Below, in pieces: positions 48,590 to 60,448 of a stretch of DNA of 64,000 nucleotides (positions are counted from its first letter, which is position 1; every line of letters begins with the position of its first letter). This stretch comes from Stropharia rugosoannulata (lineage: Eukaryota; Basidiomycota; Agaricomycetes; Agaricales; Strophariaceae). The notes under the pieces were generated by a model. That model saw nothing but the letters and a program-made list of their open reading frames with translations, made no database searches and had not been told where the DNA came from. Both the position numbers and the translations under genes were made by a program. The stretch lies in NCBI GenBank assembly GCA_028532985.1, contig JANCIK010000006.1, positions 1,240,001 to 1,304,000 on the forward strand. The letters run 5' to 3'.

Positions 48590-49926
48590 TTGTTTTCGTC
48601 GTCTGTTCTGCCTTGCATCTTTGATGAGGCTCTTCGGGTGTATTTCTTCCTTCCGTCTCCCATGTCTTTGCTCTCGAGATCATATATTTTCACGACCATG
48701 TCATGACCCTTATATATTGTCGATGTGAATCTTCGTCCCCATCTTTCCGCCCGCCTGTTTATCTGCGTTCAGGCGTTATTTACATTTACATGTCCACGAT
48801 TTCCCCCAGTTATTACTACCGCATCTCATCCATCCAGCGGGTCTATTCAATATGGATGTCCGTTTGCTCTTATTACCTTCCATCATACACCATTCTCTCG
48901 TGTTCGGCGCTGGGCATGCAACTAACGCGTTCTCTCCGCTCATCGTCATCGCGTTTCATTATTCCGTATTTCCAGACATATATACGTCCCACATCATTCA
49001 TGATTTTTTTCTGACATCCGTCGCAGCTCTTCAGGCGCTATTTAGTTCTGAAGACTGTCAATGAACGTTATTTAGTTTACCCTTTTGTTTTCCTTGCCTG
49101 TTGTTGCAGTTTGCCATATTTTGACACTTGTACAAGTATCTGTCGTAACTCTAGTATGCTCTGCCTGTCCGTCATACACACACATCCTTCCTATACATCC
49201 CATCGTTTGCTTGCTATTGGGTAGAGTGGAACAGAAGTTTTCTTTTTCGTTTTGTAATAGAATGCGTAATAAGATTGATGGTAAAAAAAATTCATTGGAT
49301 TGTAGATACAAGTACAGAAGTTCTACAAGAATGGAGGAGCCATAACTTACACCTGAAGAAGAAAGAGTCAGTGAATGTTCAAGAGGATGCGCGGCAGAGA
49401 GAATAAGATCAGCTGGCTGTTCTTAGTATTTTTGTAGGTTTCTCCCCATCGCCGTGGCTCCGGAGGTTGGTGTATATGGTTTTCATCTGGAGAATACAAA
49501 GAGAAGACAAACGCACTCTAATCCACTAATCCGACAGCACCTTCTCTTCATCATGATTCGATCTGAGAGCAGCGTAACCTAAGATGAGGAGACGTAAGTG
49601 ACTGGCTTCGTAAAACATCAGAAGAAAGAGAAAAGTCAGAGGTGCAACTGTTTGGCTTGTGCATACCGAGTCGTCATTGCTATTGTCAGGTAGCTACGAC
49701 TGGGGCGGCATGGTATCATCAACGAAAAGGGCGGGAAAGGATACTCACCATGAGGGAGAGAACATCGTTGCGAACAGCGAGCAACGGGAAGAAGGGAAAA
49801 AAAAGAGTTGCCCTTTATAGGCGAGTGGGCGTGGGAAGAATACAAGTCATAATATTGGTCAGCGTTGTTCGCTGCCGCTCCTCAGCTCTGCCCATCACTC
49901 CCAACTTCCATTCACATTTCTGCACC
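48590..49926. other. Intergenic region upstream of SF3B1
   Basis: About 1.3 kb between the forkhead stop and the SF3B1 start. No gene: an open frame runs into SF3B1 from 49642, but its peptide before the conserved start is unlike SF3B1 and is probably 5' UTR. T/C-rich tracts near 48700-49000 fit a 3' UTR or promoter. Confidence 0.5.
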
Positions 49927-52900
49927 ATGTCGTCTCCGGACTCAACCAGACTGGTTGACTCGTATACAGTGCCAAAAGACATCCTCAAAGAGTTTCATGA
50001 TCTCGCAGAGGAAGAGGACGTCGACCCGTTCGCTGAAACAGCGTCCAAGCGCCAGATCGCCGCGCGCCAGTCGGACTACCACAACCGCCGCTTCAGCCGC
50101 CAGGCGGTCGACAGTGCGGATGCCTTTGCGCAGGGCGCGGACGGGGCCCCCTCGGAGGGAGGGTACAAGGATGCCATGCGCCTCACGCGGCTCGAGCAGG
50201 AGGAGCTCCGTGTGAAGCGCGCCATCGAGGAGAAGCAGCGCAAGGAGCGGGAGGAGGACCAGATGAAGATGGACCTCGATAAGACGCCGCCGCGCGAGGA
50301 GATCGAGGCCGCAGAGAAGGAGCTCGCAGCGATGAAGAAGGAGCGGGAGGGCGCCGACGGGGGGGCGAAGCGTAAGCGCAGGTGGGATGTTGAGACGACA
50401 GATGAGAACGTCGACCCGAACCAGAAGGATAAAGGGGAATGGTCGAAGGAGGCCCTGGAAGCGTCTGCACCGAAAAAGCGCCGCTCACGGTGGGACGCCA
50501 CCCCAGCGGAGGCCGCTGTTGGTGAGACACCCAAACACTCTCGTTGGGACCAGACGCCGGCTCCTACTCCCGACGCGCCGATGATTCCTATCATAATGAA
50601 CGCCCCGGGAATTATGCAGGATGACAAGAACAACCGCTATTTGACGGATGAGGAGCTCGACGCTGTTCTGCCTGCGACTGGTTATTCCATTGTCACCCCC
50701 CCGCCCGGTTATGCCCCCATGATGGCTCCTCGGAAGTTCATGGCCACCCCCCTCGTTGACTCGGGTGGCTTCCAAATTCAAGAGAGCTCTGATGCTGCCG
50801 CTGCCGCTGCTGCCGCCGGCCTCGCACCCGAGCTACCCACTGAAATTCCCGGTGTTGGGAACTTGGCCTTCTTCAAAGCCGAAGATGCTCAATATTTTGC
50901 CAAGATCTTGAAGGAGGAAGACGAAACTGACCTCACGGTAGAGGAGATGAAGGAGAGGAAGATTATGCGACTGCTTCTGAAAATCAAGAATGGTACCCCA
51001 CCTGTCCGTAAAACTGCACTGCGTCAAATTACCGACAAAGCCCGCGAATTTGGAGCCGGGCCTCTTTTCGATAAAATTCTTCCCTTGCTTATGGAACGTA
51101 CACTGGAGGACCAGGAGCGCCATTTGCTGGTCAAAGTCATCGATCGTGTTCTGTACAAGCTTGATGACCTTGTCCGTCCATATGTGCACAAGATTCTCGT
51201 CGTTATTGAACCACTCTTGATCGATGAGGATTACTATGCTCGTGTCGAAGGGCGTGAAATCATATCCAATTTGTCCAAGGCTGCCGGTCTTGCACACATG
51301 ATTTCGACAATGCGGCCTGATATCGACCATGCTGATGAATACGTGCGTAATACTACTGCTCGTGCCTTCTCCGTCGTCGCATCGGCTCTCGGTATTCCGT
51401 CTCTTCTCCCTTTCCTCAGGGCCGTATGTCGCTCCAAAAAATCATGGCAGGCTCGCCATACTGGTATCCGTATTGTCCAACAAATAGCCATCATGATGGG
51501 CTGCGCTGTTCTGCCTCATTTACGCAATTTGGTCGACTGTATTGCTCATGGTCTGTCTGACGAGCAGCAGAAAGTCAGGACCATGACTGCTCTTGGATTG
51601 GCTGCCCTCGCAGAGGCTGCTGCCCCTTATGGTATCGAATCCTTCGACAATGTACTTAAGCCACTTTGGTTGGGTATCCGTCTTCACCGTGGAAAAGGTC
51701 TCGCTGCCTTCCTGAAGGCCATTGGATTTATTATCCCTCTCATGGACCCCGAATATGCTTCGTATTATACCAAGGAAGTCACTGTCATTCTTATCCGTGA
51801 ATTCCAAACATCCGACGAGGAGATGAAGAAGATCGTGCTCAAAGTTGTCAAGCAGTGCGCAGCAACTGAAGGTGTCACGGCGCAATACATCAAACAGGAC
51901 ATTCTGCCTGACTTTTTCAAGTCCTTCTGGGTCCGTCGTATGGCGCTCGACAGACGTAACTACAGGCAGGTTGTTGAGACCACCGTCGAGCTCGCGCAGA
52001 AAGCCGGCGTCTCTGAAATTGTTGGCCGCATCGTTAACGAGCTCAAAGATGAGGCCGAGCCTTATCGTAAGATGGTCATGGAGACTATCACTAAGGTTGT
52101 CGCGACACTGGGTGCCTCTGACATCGATGAGCGTCTTGAGGTGCGCCTCGTCGACGGTATCATATACTCCTTCCAGGAGCAGACCACGGAGGACCAGGTC
52201 ATGCTTGATGGTTTCGGCACGGTCGTAAATGCCCTTGGAATCCGTGTCAAGCCTTATCTAATGCAGATCGTGTCGACCATCCTCTGGCGTCTGAACAACA
52301 AAAGCGCGAAAGTCCGTCAGCAGGCTGCGGATCTGACGACGCGGCTTGCGGTTGTCATTAAACAGTGCGGCGAGGACCAATTGCTGAGCAAGCTGGGTCT
52401 GGTACTCTTCGAGCAGCTGGGAGAAGAATATCCGGATACCCTCGGAAGTATTATTGCCGCAGAAGGTGCTATTGCCAATGTTGTTGGTATGACGCAAATG
52501 AACCCCCCCGTGAAAGATCTTCGTGAGTATTCGCTTTAATTTTGACTAGGCATGTTCAATGCGCTAACGATGATTTTAGTTCCCCGGATGACACCCATTC
52601 TACGAAATAGGCACGAGAAAGTGCAAGAGGCCTCTATCAATTTGATCGGACGTATTGCCGACCGTGGCGCTGAGTTTGTGCCCGCAAGGGAGTGGATGCG
52701 CATCTGCTTCGAACTGCTCGATCTGTTAAAGGCGCACAAAAAGGGTATTCGACGTGCGGCCGTAAACTCATTCGGTTATATCGCGAAGAGTTTAGGTCCT
52801 CAAGATGTACTTTCTGTTTTGTTGACAAATTTGCGCGTCCAAGAGCGCCAGAGTCGTGTGTGTAGTACCGTTGCCATTGCCATTGTGGCAGAGACTTGCG

Positions 52901-53509
52901 GACGTAAGTAGCCCCTTTTTTATTGTAAAAAAACAACTACTAAATATTATCTGTCTACCAGCTTTCACATGTATCCCGGCCATCCTGAACGAATACCGAA
53001 CAGCCGAGCTAAACGTTCGCACGGGTTGTCTGAAAGCGCTATCTTTCGTCTTCGAATACGTCGGTCCGCAGTCTGCATATTATTGCGACTCTGTCGTGAC
53101 GATGCTTGAAGACGCACTGACTGACCGTGACCTGGTCCATCGACAAACTGCCAGCACTATCGTCAAGCATCTTGCACTGGGTGTGGCCGGCCTCGGGTGC
53201 GAGGACTCAATGCTCCACCTCATGAATCTTGTCTGGCCTAACTGCTTCGAGACCTCGCCACACGTTATTGGCGCGGTCATGGACGCGATCGAGGCAATGC
53301 GCGTAACGCTTGGCCCCGGCGTTCTGCTCAGCTATGTGCTACAGGGCCTGTTCCACCCAGCGCGCAAAGTCCGCGAGGTTTATTGGCGCATTTACAATGC
53401 GCTTTATCTCGGGGCCGAGGACGCGCTCGTCCCATTCTATCCCGACCTCGGTGAACTGACCGACGAGAAGAATGTATACGATAGGCACCCCTTGCAGGCT
53501 TTCATCTAG
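49927..53509 (+). CDS. SF3B1: Splicing factor 3b subunit 1 (SF3B1/Prp10/Hsh155)
   Basis: Exons 49927-52522, 52580-52903 and 52962-53509 encode 1155 residues. The protein is the U2 snRNP HEAT-repeat scaffold that holds the branch-site helix together with SF3B14 and PHF5A. The N-terminal part has the U2AF65-binding RWD/SRWD and TP motifs (RRWDVET, SRWDATP, SRWDQTP, each with Thr-Pro nearby). From residue about 300 the HEAT repeats match human SF3B1 closely: [106 protein letters not shown]. The start is chosen because it is the first ATG before the conserved [13 protein letters not shown] stretch. It is about 150 residues shorter than the human protein, mainly in the N-terminal linker. Confidence 0.97.
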
Positions 53510-53716
53510 TCTTTCTCCTTCTCTCTCTGCTTATGATTTCACATTTCCGTGTATGTATATTTCCGTCCACACAACTCTTATATTATCCTTTTTTTGAAAT
53601 AATGACCAGGGCATTTCCAATGCGAAGCAACACTAACCGAACCTGATGCAAAAAAATATAATCCGGATTAAGCTAGAAACAAAGGTACAAGTCTATCTGC
53701 AGAGTCCCCCTGCTGA
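53510..53716. other. Short convergent 3' region
   Basis: Only 207 bp separate the stop codons of SF3B1 (plus) and AP-1 gamma (minus), so their 3' UTRs probably overlap. Runs of T and A (near 53590 and 53650) are plausible poly-A signals for each strand. Confidence 0.5.
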
Positions 53717-56700
53717 TCATGAAAGTGTGCCCGTAAGGCCGGGTGGGAATCCAGAGAAGTCTACCTGCTCTTGAAAGTTTTGTCCAGCCACAGTATAAGC
53801 TATTCGTAGGCGCAGACGGATATTACTCTGAAAGACAAGGTCAGATGGGCACTGCATTGGATTGATTGTTAAGATAACGCACTCCGATAGGGGCAGTTAC
53901 CCGCATTTGCTGCGTTTCGGTAGCACCGGGGCTGACATTAGGGTTAGACATTGGAGACATTTGCAGCTGTTGTGACTGAAGAAAAAAATCAGATAGTTAG
54001 TGAGCTGTAAATTAGGCAAATAGATGAGTATTCATTTACCTTGGGCACCGCGGCCTGGAAACTGAGTCCTATTGCGGACTGGTCTCCCGACACCTGGAAG
54101 CGCGCCAGGATAAGCACGACACCAGGCTTGTTAGGCGCGGGCTGCGGCGTAAGTGTAATTTTCAAATCATTTTTCTCGTACGCAGAATATGCTGTAAGCT
54201 TCGGGGCCGCAGGTGCAGGTGCGGGGGAGGCGACCTGTCGCGGTGGGAAAGGCGACGCTGCCGCCGTCGCCGCCTGGTATACGCCAGGCATAGCGGACGG
54301 GAGCGGCGTCTGCACGCCCGGTGACGAGATACTTGAGTTGTCGAAGAGTCCCATGATACTGTCCACTGTCGAGCGTTGCGATGAGGGGGCCGGCGCAGAT
54401 GAGGTAGCCGCAGAGCTGGATGAAATGCCGCCAAAGATTTCAGCCAGAAGGTCCTGGTTTGACTGTGCTGACGCGGCGGGCGGATTGTTTACGGTTGCCT
54501 GTGGTGTAGATGTCAGGTCGTCGCCTAACAGGTCGACCTGCAAAATACATGTCAGTCTAAGGCCGGTTTGATATTAAGGATGACTCGGGTGACAAACCTG
54601 CGCTGCTTGCGTTGACCCCACAGGCTTGTTTTCGCTGACTGTAAGTGGAACAGGGAATGAGATATTGACTCTTGACTAAATTAATAATAAATAGGGTATT
54701 TACCAACTCCTAGCACTGTCGTCTTCAGCTCAGGCGCTGGCATCTGCTCGAGCACGCCAATCCGGGTGTCACCTAGTGTAAACAAGCTGGCAAACTCGAC
54801 TGCGCGCTGCTGGAGCTCTAGCTCGGGGCTCGAAGTGTATCGTGCAAGAACCTCTGCGATGCGGTCTTGCTCCGCCACACTCGTTGTGTTACGCGCAGCG
54901 ATTTTGGTTACTGCTGTGAGTACAAACTGGCGGATGAGGTAGTTGGCGTAAGGCGAGTCCAGGATGGACAGGACGAGGTCAACGACGTCTTTGTCGGTCA
55001 CCTGCGTAGGTAGAAATTCTTGAGAGCATGCGCTATAGAAGTTGGAGTTGCAACTTACAATAATAGTTTGGTCTTCGTCGACAACTCCACCCTGCACAAG
55101 AATCTCTCCGTATTCCCCGAGGATCCAAGTCGAAGCAAGCGTCAATGATTCTTGTGATATGTCAGCCTTCAGCGCCAAGTATAATTTAGACGTGGTGTAA
55201 GGTTGGAGTTCTGGTGTATGCGCAACCAAACGAATGAAAGCGGAAAGAATCTCCTCGCGAACGAAGTTACCGGCCTGATCGTAAATAATTTATTAGTAAG
55301 GATGACTATCAGTATGTGGAAAATGGACCAACCAGTTTCAAAACGCGGAGAACGGTGTCAATGTGCCAGCGCTTATTGGGAGCATAACGCTCAGCTGCGA
55401 GGCAAATTTGAGTCGTTAGTCCCAGCTTGAACTCGTCATCCGCAACCTCAAGGAATGCCAGCAATTCTCGAACGAGTATGCGTACATTCTGCTCATTGAT
55501 CAGGGCATAAGACAGTTCTAGAGCACGGCGACGTATGGATATGTCACCGTCGCGCAAGCAGTCAAGAATGATGTTCCGATGCCGTTGAACAGCGTTTGTG
55601 TCCATCGTTACGACTTTGTTCAGAGTGTTTAGGGCAACATAACTGCGGTGAATGAGTTTACTATATGTGTTGTAATGACCTTCACTAACCGAATGTTGTT
55701 ATCCTTGTTGCTCAAAAACTTCCCCAAGATATTGATAGCCATGACTCGCAGACCAGTGTCGGCTTCTATTTCCAACACAGTTAACACAGTTTCATACAAA
55801 ATCGAGTTTCCAACGTTTTTGGTAGAATCTGTGTTCGTCGCAACCTTGTTGAAAGCCATCAGAGAGCAATACAGATCAATGAACACTTATACTCACTTGA
55901 GCCAAGATATCGTTCATCGTTTCACTAGCTTGTTCATCGCCCTTGCCTAACATGCGCAGCAAACGAAGAATCTTGACCTGCAAGAAAGGATCCGTGATGC
56001 CAGATACGTCATGCTCGGGACTGTACCCTGTTGTTACTAACGACTTCAAGCTGCGGACTAGCAGGGGCACGGCCTAAGACGTTGTTAGCCCCAGAAATGC
56101 AGAAAGACCACATTTTCTTACACTTCTGAACTCCTCCAAAACAGAAGCGTCTGTGTTGCACATCTCCGTTACAAGTGTGATCGCGGTGAGAAGAACACCA
56201 TGGTTTCGGTCTGTCAGTAGGTTTTTCGCTTTGGCGGTAAACCGTATGGCGTATTCAGGAACTTTCCTAATGATTCTCAAAGCACATAATGAAGCCTATA
56301 GTTGTGTTCCTGAATGTGCAGATGATCGAAGCAGAAACAAGCGCACCTTTTTGCGGATGTAAGTATTGCTCGACCCCAACAGCTTCTGAATTTCGTCGGC
56401 CAAATCGCGCGACATCTCCTCCGATGCAATATTCGCAAATGTACAGAGAGCCAGACCTACGGCGTACATGTTTTGGTGTTCCATGTCACTGATGATGGCA
56501 AGGATTAATGCTCAAATAATTGCGGGGCAGCATAGCAGTTGCGTACTTTTTCAAAGAATTGGTGACCAATGTCAGCACCTCTTGGTTCTCATCCAGCAGC
56601 AGCATTATACCCAAGTATCCTAGTCTTTTATCTGCGAAACGGGGACTCGCGACGAGCTTCAGACATTCGATCTGGCCAAAGTGAGCGGGTGACCCCAGCA

Positions 56701-56991
56701 TGTGGATATACAGGAGCTTGGCGATGTTGTTGTGCCGCTGGAACGTGTCCTCTTCACGGAACGAGGCACGTATGGCGGCCGACTCCTGCTGGATAAGTGC
56801 TCGTTCATCTGCGACCGTCTGTATGACACCAAATGACAATCAGATTGGCTGGATTGCTCAATTCAGAGAACGGAGGTGGTAGCAAACCTTGCAGGACCGG
56901 ATTCCCTTGATGAGAGCTGAGGACTCAATAAGAAGCAGTTCTTAGCTATTAAGAGACATTTTATAGTACCTTTGAGATTGTGATAGACCAT
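53717..56991 (-). CDS. AP-1 complex subunit gamma (gamma-adaptin)
   Basis: Large adaptin of the clathrin AP-1 complex at the trans-Golgi network and endosomes. The gene has a dozen or so short exons. It starts at 56991 with MVYHNLK, a GT-AG intron leading to [10 protein letters not shown] and another to [24 protein letters not shown]. The alpha-solenoid trunk follows the family throughout: [110 protein letters not shown] hinge rich in Ala/Ser/Pro (about 54240-54540) contains DLLGDD and DLLAEIFGG clathrin-box-like motifs. The C-terminal gamma-ear ([18 protein letters not shown]...[17 protein letters not shown], and [19 protein letters not shown]) ends at 53717. It is convergent with SF3B1. Confidence 0.95.
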
Positions 56992-57094
56992 CTCCGGCTA
57001 CTCTACTCAGGAGGATATACGACTTGTTGAAGGACTCAGCAAGCACAGTCAGTATCTGCTAATGGCCGTGACATCATGTGACGTGACCGGCAAC

Positions 57095-57290
57095 CTCCTA
57101 CATGCAAGAAATAATGTCAAGCCAACTCTGCTGTCAATTCTATGTAGACAAACACTTCAGCTGATTAGCAATTGACTCAAGGACATCCTGGCACAGTCCG
57201 ACAAGGCAGACCTCCTCAAAATATGGCAAAATACTAGGCTTTTCGACAATGACGCGAAGCTTGCGCAAAGCAGGAGAGATATGCCGCTTC
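57095..57290 (+). pseudogene. Broken partial copy of the 60449-61486 gene
   Basis: This segment matches the end of exon 2, the last intron (including CTGATTAGCA..TTGACTC..AG) and the start of exon 3 of the membrane-protein gene (about 61205-61400), same strand. The exon 3 part is clear: GACATCCTGGCACAGTCCGA against GGCATCCTGGCGCAGTCCGG, then CTTTTCGACAA.GACGCGAAGC. It carries substitutions, a short insertion near 57257-57267 and no 5' or 3' gene parts. It lies between the AP-1 gamma start and the FunK1 stop. Confidence 0.75.
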
Positions 57291-57562
57291 CCCCTTCCTT
57301 CCCCCCGCCGTAAGTTATGCTATGCTGCGTTAGGACGATACTGCTGAGATTCTGCTACGAGCCGCTGCTCATTTGCCTCTAGTTCTTTGACCATGCTTAC
57401 GCCCACTGCCTTTGTCCATTTCACTGTACAAGCACTTCTAGTTGGGGTACATCCCGTGCAATGCCACTACGGGCAGCATAAGAATAGATATAGATAGAAT
57501 TCGGAGGCCGACAATAAATACAGTAAGCTCTTATTCATTACTTATATAAAAAATGAAAGAGG
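57291..57562. other. Short non-coding gap
   Basis: Pyrimidine-rich then mixed sequence between the gene fragment and the 3' end of the FunK1 gene. No gene is visible. Confidence 0.5.
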
Positions 57563-60169
57563 TCAAGTGGGATATGATAGTTTAGAGCGCTTTTCTCGCA
57601 GCTCTTTGTCCTCTGGACCACATTCTGGGTAAACCAGCGGCCGTTTGTTCCTCCTCTCCGCCATCGTATAACCGATGTAGAATTTAGACTGGTGCCATTC
57701 CGGTTGGTCAACTTCAACGGATGATAAACGATCGCGGACATTATTAACCCAGTCAGGATCGCTGTTTGTGTCCTTCTTCAGAGAATCAGAAGCTTGTCGT
57801 AGCTGGGAAATGAGCCAATCTGGATTTTCCACGGTTTTCTGCAGCAGGTCGGCAAACATACTCTTGATAAGCTCGTTTTTCTGGTACAGAAGAGAAAAAG
57901 GAGTTGCAAGTGTTTTGACAAGGTTTGTCATCGGTGACTCGACTTGGGCATTTGAAGAAGGATCCAATGATATCTTGGGGAATTCAATGGGCTCTTCTGC
58001 TAACGTGAAGAGGAGAATGAATTTGTCGGATCCACCGACAAAAGCGCCACTTTCATCATCCCATTGGTGCTGATCAAATGTCTTAATCATTCTGCTAAGT
58101 GATAAACCGGGCGAAGACCCGATTTTGAGATGACGAAGGGCAATCCACAATAAAACATATACAGCAGATTCACGGTCATCTAGCTCGGTATGTGGTGCGT
58201 AGGGGTCTTTTAAAAGTTTCATAGACATAAATGGCCAGGTCCCCTGGCATGATTTTGTGAGAGTGAGATCTAAAGAAAAACGAAGAAAGAGACAAACAAT
58301 GCGACCACTGCTTGTGCCGTCCGACTCGGTGACAGGTGATAGGAAAACAGCATGATCCCAATCAATAAGTATTCCTCTCCACTCCTTTCGTTCCGTCTTG
58401 TCCCGGACGAGTAGTATGTTATTTGCACTAATGCCGCAGTGCATGACTTTAGCCTTCTTAAGCGCATCCTCATAAGCTGAGATTGATGTTTAATTAGCAA
58501 CACATAGCAGGCCGTAAGACAATGTGGCTTGGAACGTACCTTGCATAGCATCAGCCAGACCTCCGACGAGCTGGTGAGCCTTCCGAAAAGCTACAAGACT
58601 GCGACCGACCTCGTCAAGAACAATGAAGAAGTGAGTGAGACGCTGACTTTGGAGGAAAGGTTCACGTCCAGGTTTGCGAACCCAGGACCTAGACCTAAAT
58701 CTATGGCCATCTGCCTTGTAGCGCAAGTCTCCTCCACAAAGCATTGTCGCAATGTGACTGACTTTATTTTCCATGAGGTGGTTGTATATTTCGACTTCGC
58801 ATGCGCGACGAGTATCTCGCCACGCGTCCTTGAAGTAGCACAGTTTTGGCTTGTCGCTTGCATGCCCGAGTAGAACTGCTGCACTGCTTCGAGTGGCTTT
58901 TCCAAAAGGCGACAATCCTCGTTCATGGAGATGTGGCGCCGGAACAATGAAGGTCTTGTCGTCGAACTCAATCTTCAGAAATGGTTGCGTGTTGATGTCT
59001 ATGTCTTTCAGAAACATTTCGCCAGCCACTCCAAGCCAAAGCTCCGGGGCTATGGTGTGCATTAATTCACGGGCAACAGCAGCTTCTTCTTTCAAAGCTG
59101 GCCGGACATTGGGATGGCACTCGCGTTGTTCCAAGCTTAGCTGTCTGAATCGTTTAAAAAATTCGAAAAGAAGACGCGGCCGTCGGGTGATATTGAATGC
59201 TTTGGTGACCACTGCCGCACCACGATCCCACCTAATAAAACGTACTCTATCACCCGCAATGAGCACCGAGAAGAAATGTTGCCGGTACTGTGTGGCCATG
59301 GCTGCCGCAGCGTAGCATGCTAACTGAGCGCGAGTATTAGACGCCGACTTTGATGACTTCTCGAAAGGGAAATCCACAGAACACCGAATGTCTTCCTTTG
59401 TGTCTGGTTGCTCATCTTCGTATTCCCGTAGGCTATTATCAACGACGTCTACCTGTGGGGTAGTTTGGTCGTCGAATGCCGCATCCTCGCCCTCTCCCTT
59501 TATGTGAATATCATCATCCTCACCGTATTCTTCCTCTTCGTCTACCGACTCGTCTTCTCCCCCATCGTCGAATGCATCGCATTTACTTGTGGGTTTGATC
59601 TCCACCCAACAGTGAACGTTAGCGAAATCCATGACCGGACGCGGCATTCGGGGGATTAGCGTCTCAGCATAAATCGATATGTCAACGCTGTACGATCTAC
59701 AGCCCTTGTCGCGATGCTTGTGACTATCTGTGAACCTCAGAAGGTGAGAGTTGGGTGTGCCTTTTGGATCCCACAGGCCACTCCAGCCCGTAAACGCGTC
59801 CACCTGGCATTTGTTAGGATTGATACTGTACATAAAATTTAAGAGAACATACGAATTGTGAATAGACCTCGGGTTCGGAGGAACTTGGTAGGCTAACAAT
59901 TTGTTCGACGCGTCTCTTTGGCGGAGCAATGAGTTTGTACGCGTCAGGAATGTCGTCGTTCCAAGGCATGAATTCGTTGAAGTCTTGAAGAACTCTTCAA
60001 CCGGCATAGGACCGAGAAAATGACCCGCGGCTTGATCCAGAATCTTCTGGCGCGTCTTTTTCAAGTCCTTTTTAGTCACGTTGAATACTTCATAGCAGGC
60101 GACCTTCTGTCGTAGTGGCGTTACATCTGACTTAGGTTTCTCTTGCGCAGGTGAAGGTTTGGGCGCCAT
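57563..60169 (-). pseudogene. FunK1-type fungal kinase with frameshift and altered catalytic loop
   Basis: Member of the fungal-specific FunK1 kinase family. Exons: 60169-59853 (containing a lesion), 59803-58540, 58476-58298 and 58243-57563. N-terminal family signatures are GPMPVEEFF, then FNEFMPWNDDIPDAYK in another frame. A one-base deletion near 59975-59995 is needed to join them, and the total length is one base short of a whole number of codons, which agrees. A 49-bp intron (GTATGT..CTAACAAATGCCAG) then rejoins VDAFTGWSGLW. An acidic insert (DEEEEYGEDDD) lies at about residues 200-260. The beta-3 Lys is probably in YFKDAWR. The catalytic loop reads VMHCGISANNI where the family has H(R/C)DIS, so the catalytic Asp is Gly. 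The metal-binding LIDWDHA and RIGTWPFMS are kept. Either a pseudogene or a pseudokinase plus a sequencing error. Confidence 0.75.
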
Positions 60170-60448
60170 CAGTGTGGCTTAAGGTAGAAGACACACATAG
60201 CCAACGTCACGTGGTGTCACTTTTCTGTGACCTTTATTGTTCAAGTTGCTTTGTATTCTGTTTGTAACTAAACTAGCCTAAAACTGTCGAAATGTTCAAC
60301 GCCGCAACCGAGATACAAGCGATGGCCACTACTATAAGAATGGTGCTAGCGGAAAGCCGCTGTTGCCCTATTCCCTTTCTGCTGCACCAAAGCCGGCTTT
60401 GGTTCTCATAAATAACGATCTGTATTCTTCAACTTTTTACGCCCTATC

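Noticed and set aside
49642..49926. Extended SF3B1 start at the upstream ATG
   Set aside because: The extra 95 residues do not resemble SF3B1, and the sequence looks like 5' UTR; the conserved protein begins at 49927.
50076..50633. 185-aa minus-strand open frame
   Set aside because: Lies antisense inside SF3B1 exon 1 and is Ser/Arg-rich as expected for a shadow of a biased coding strand.
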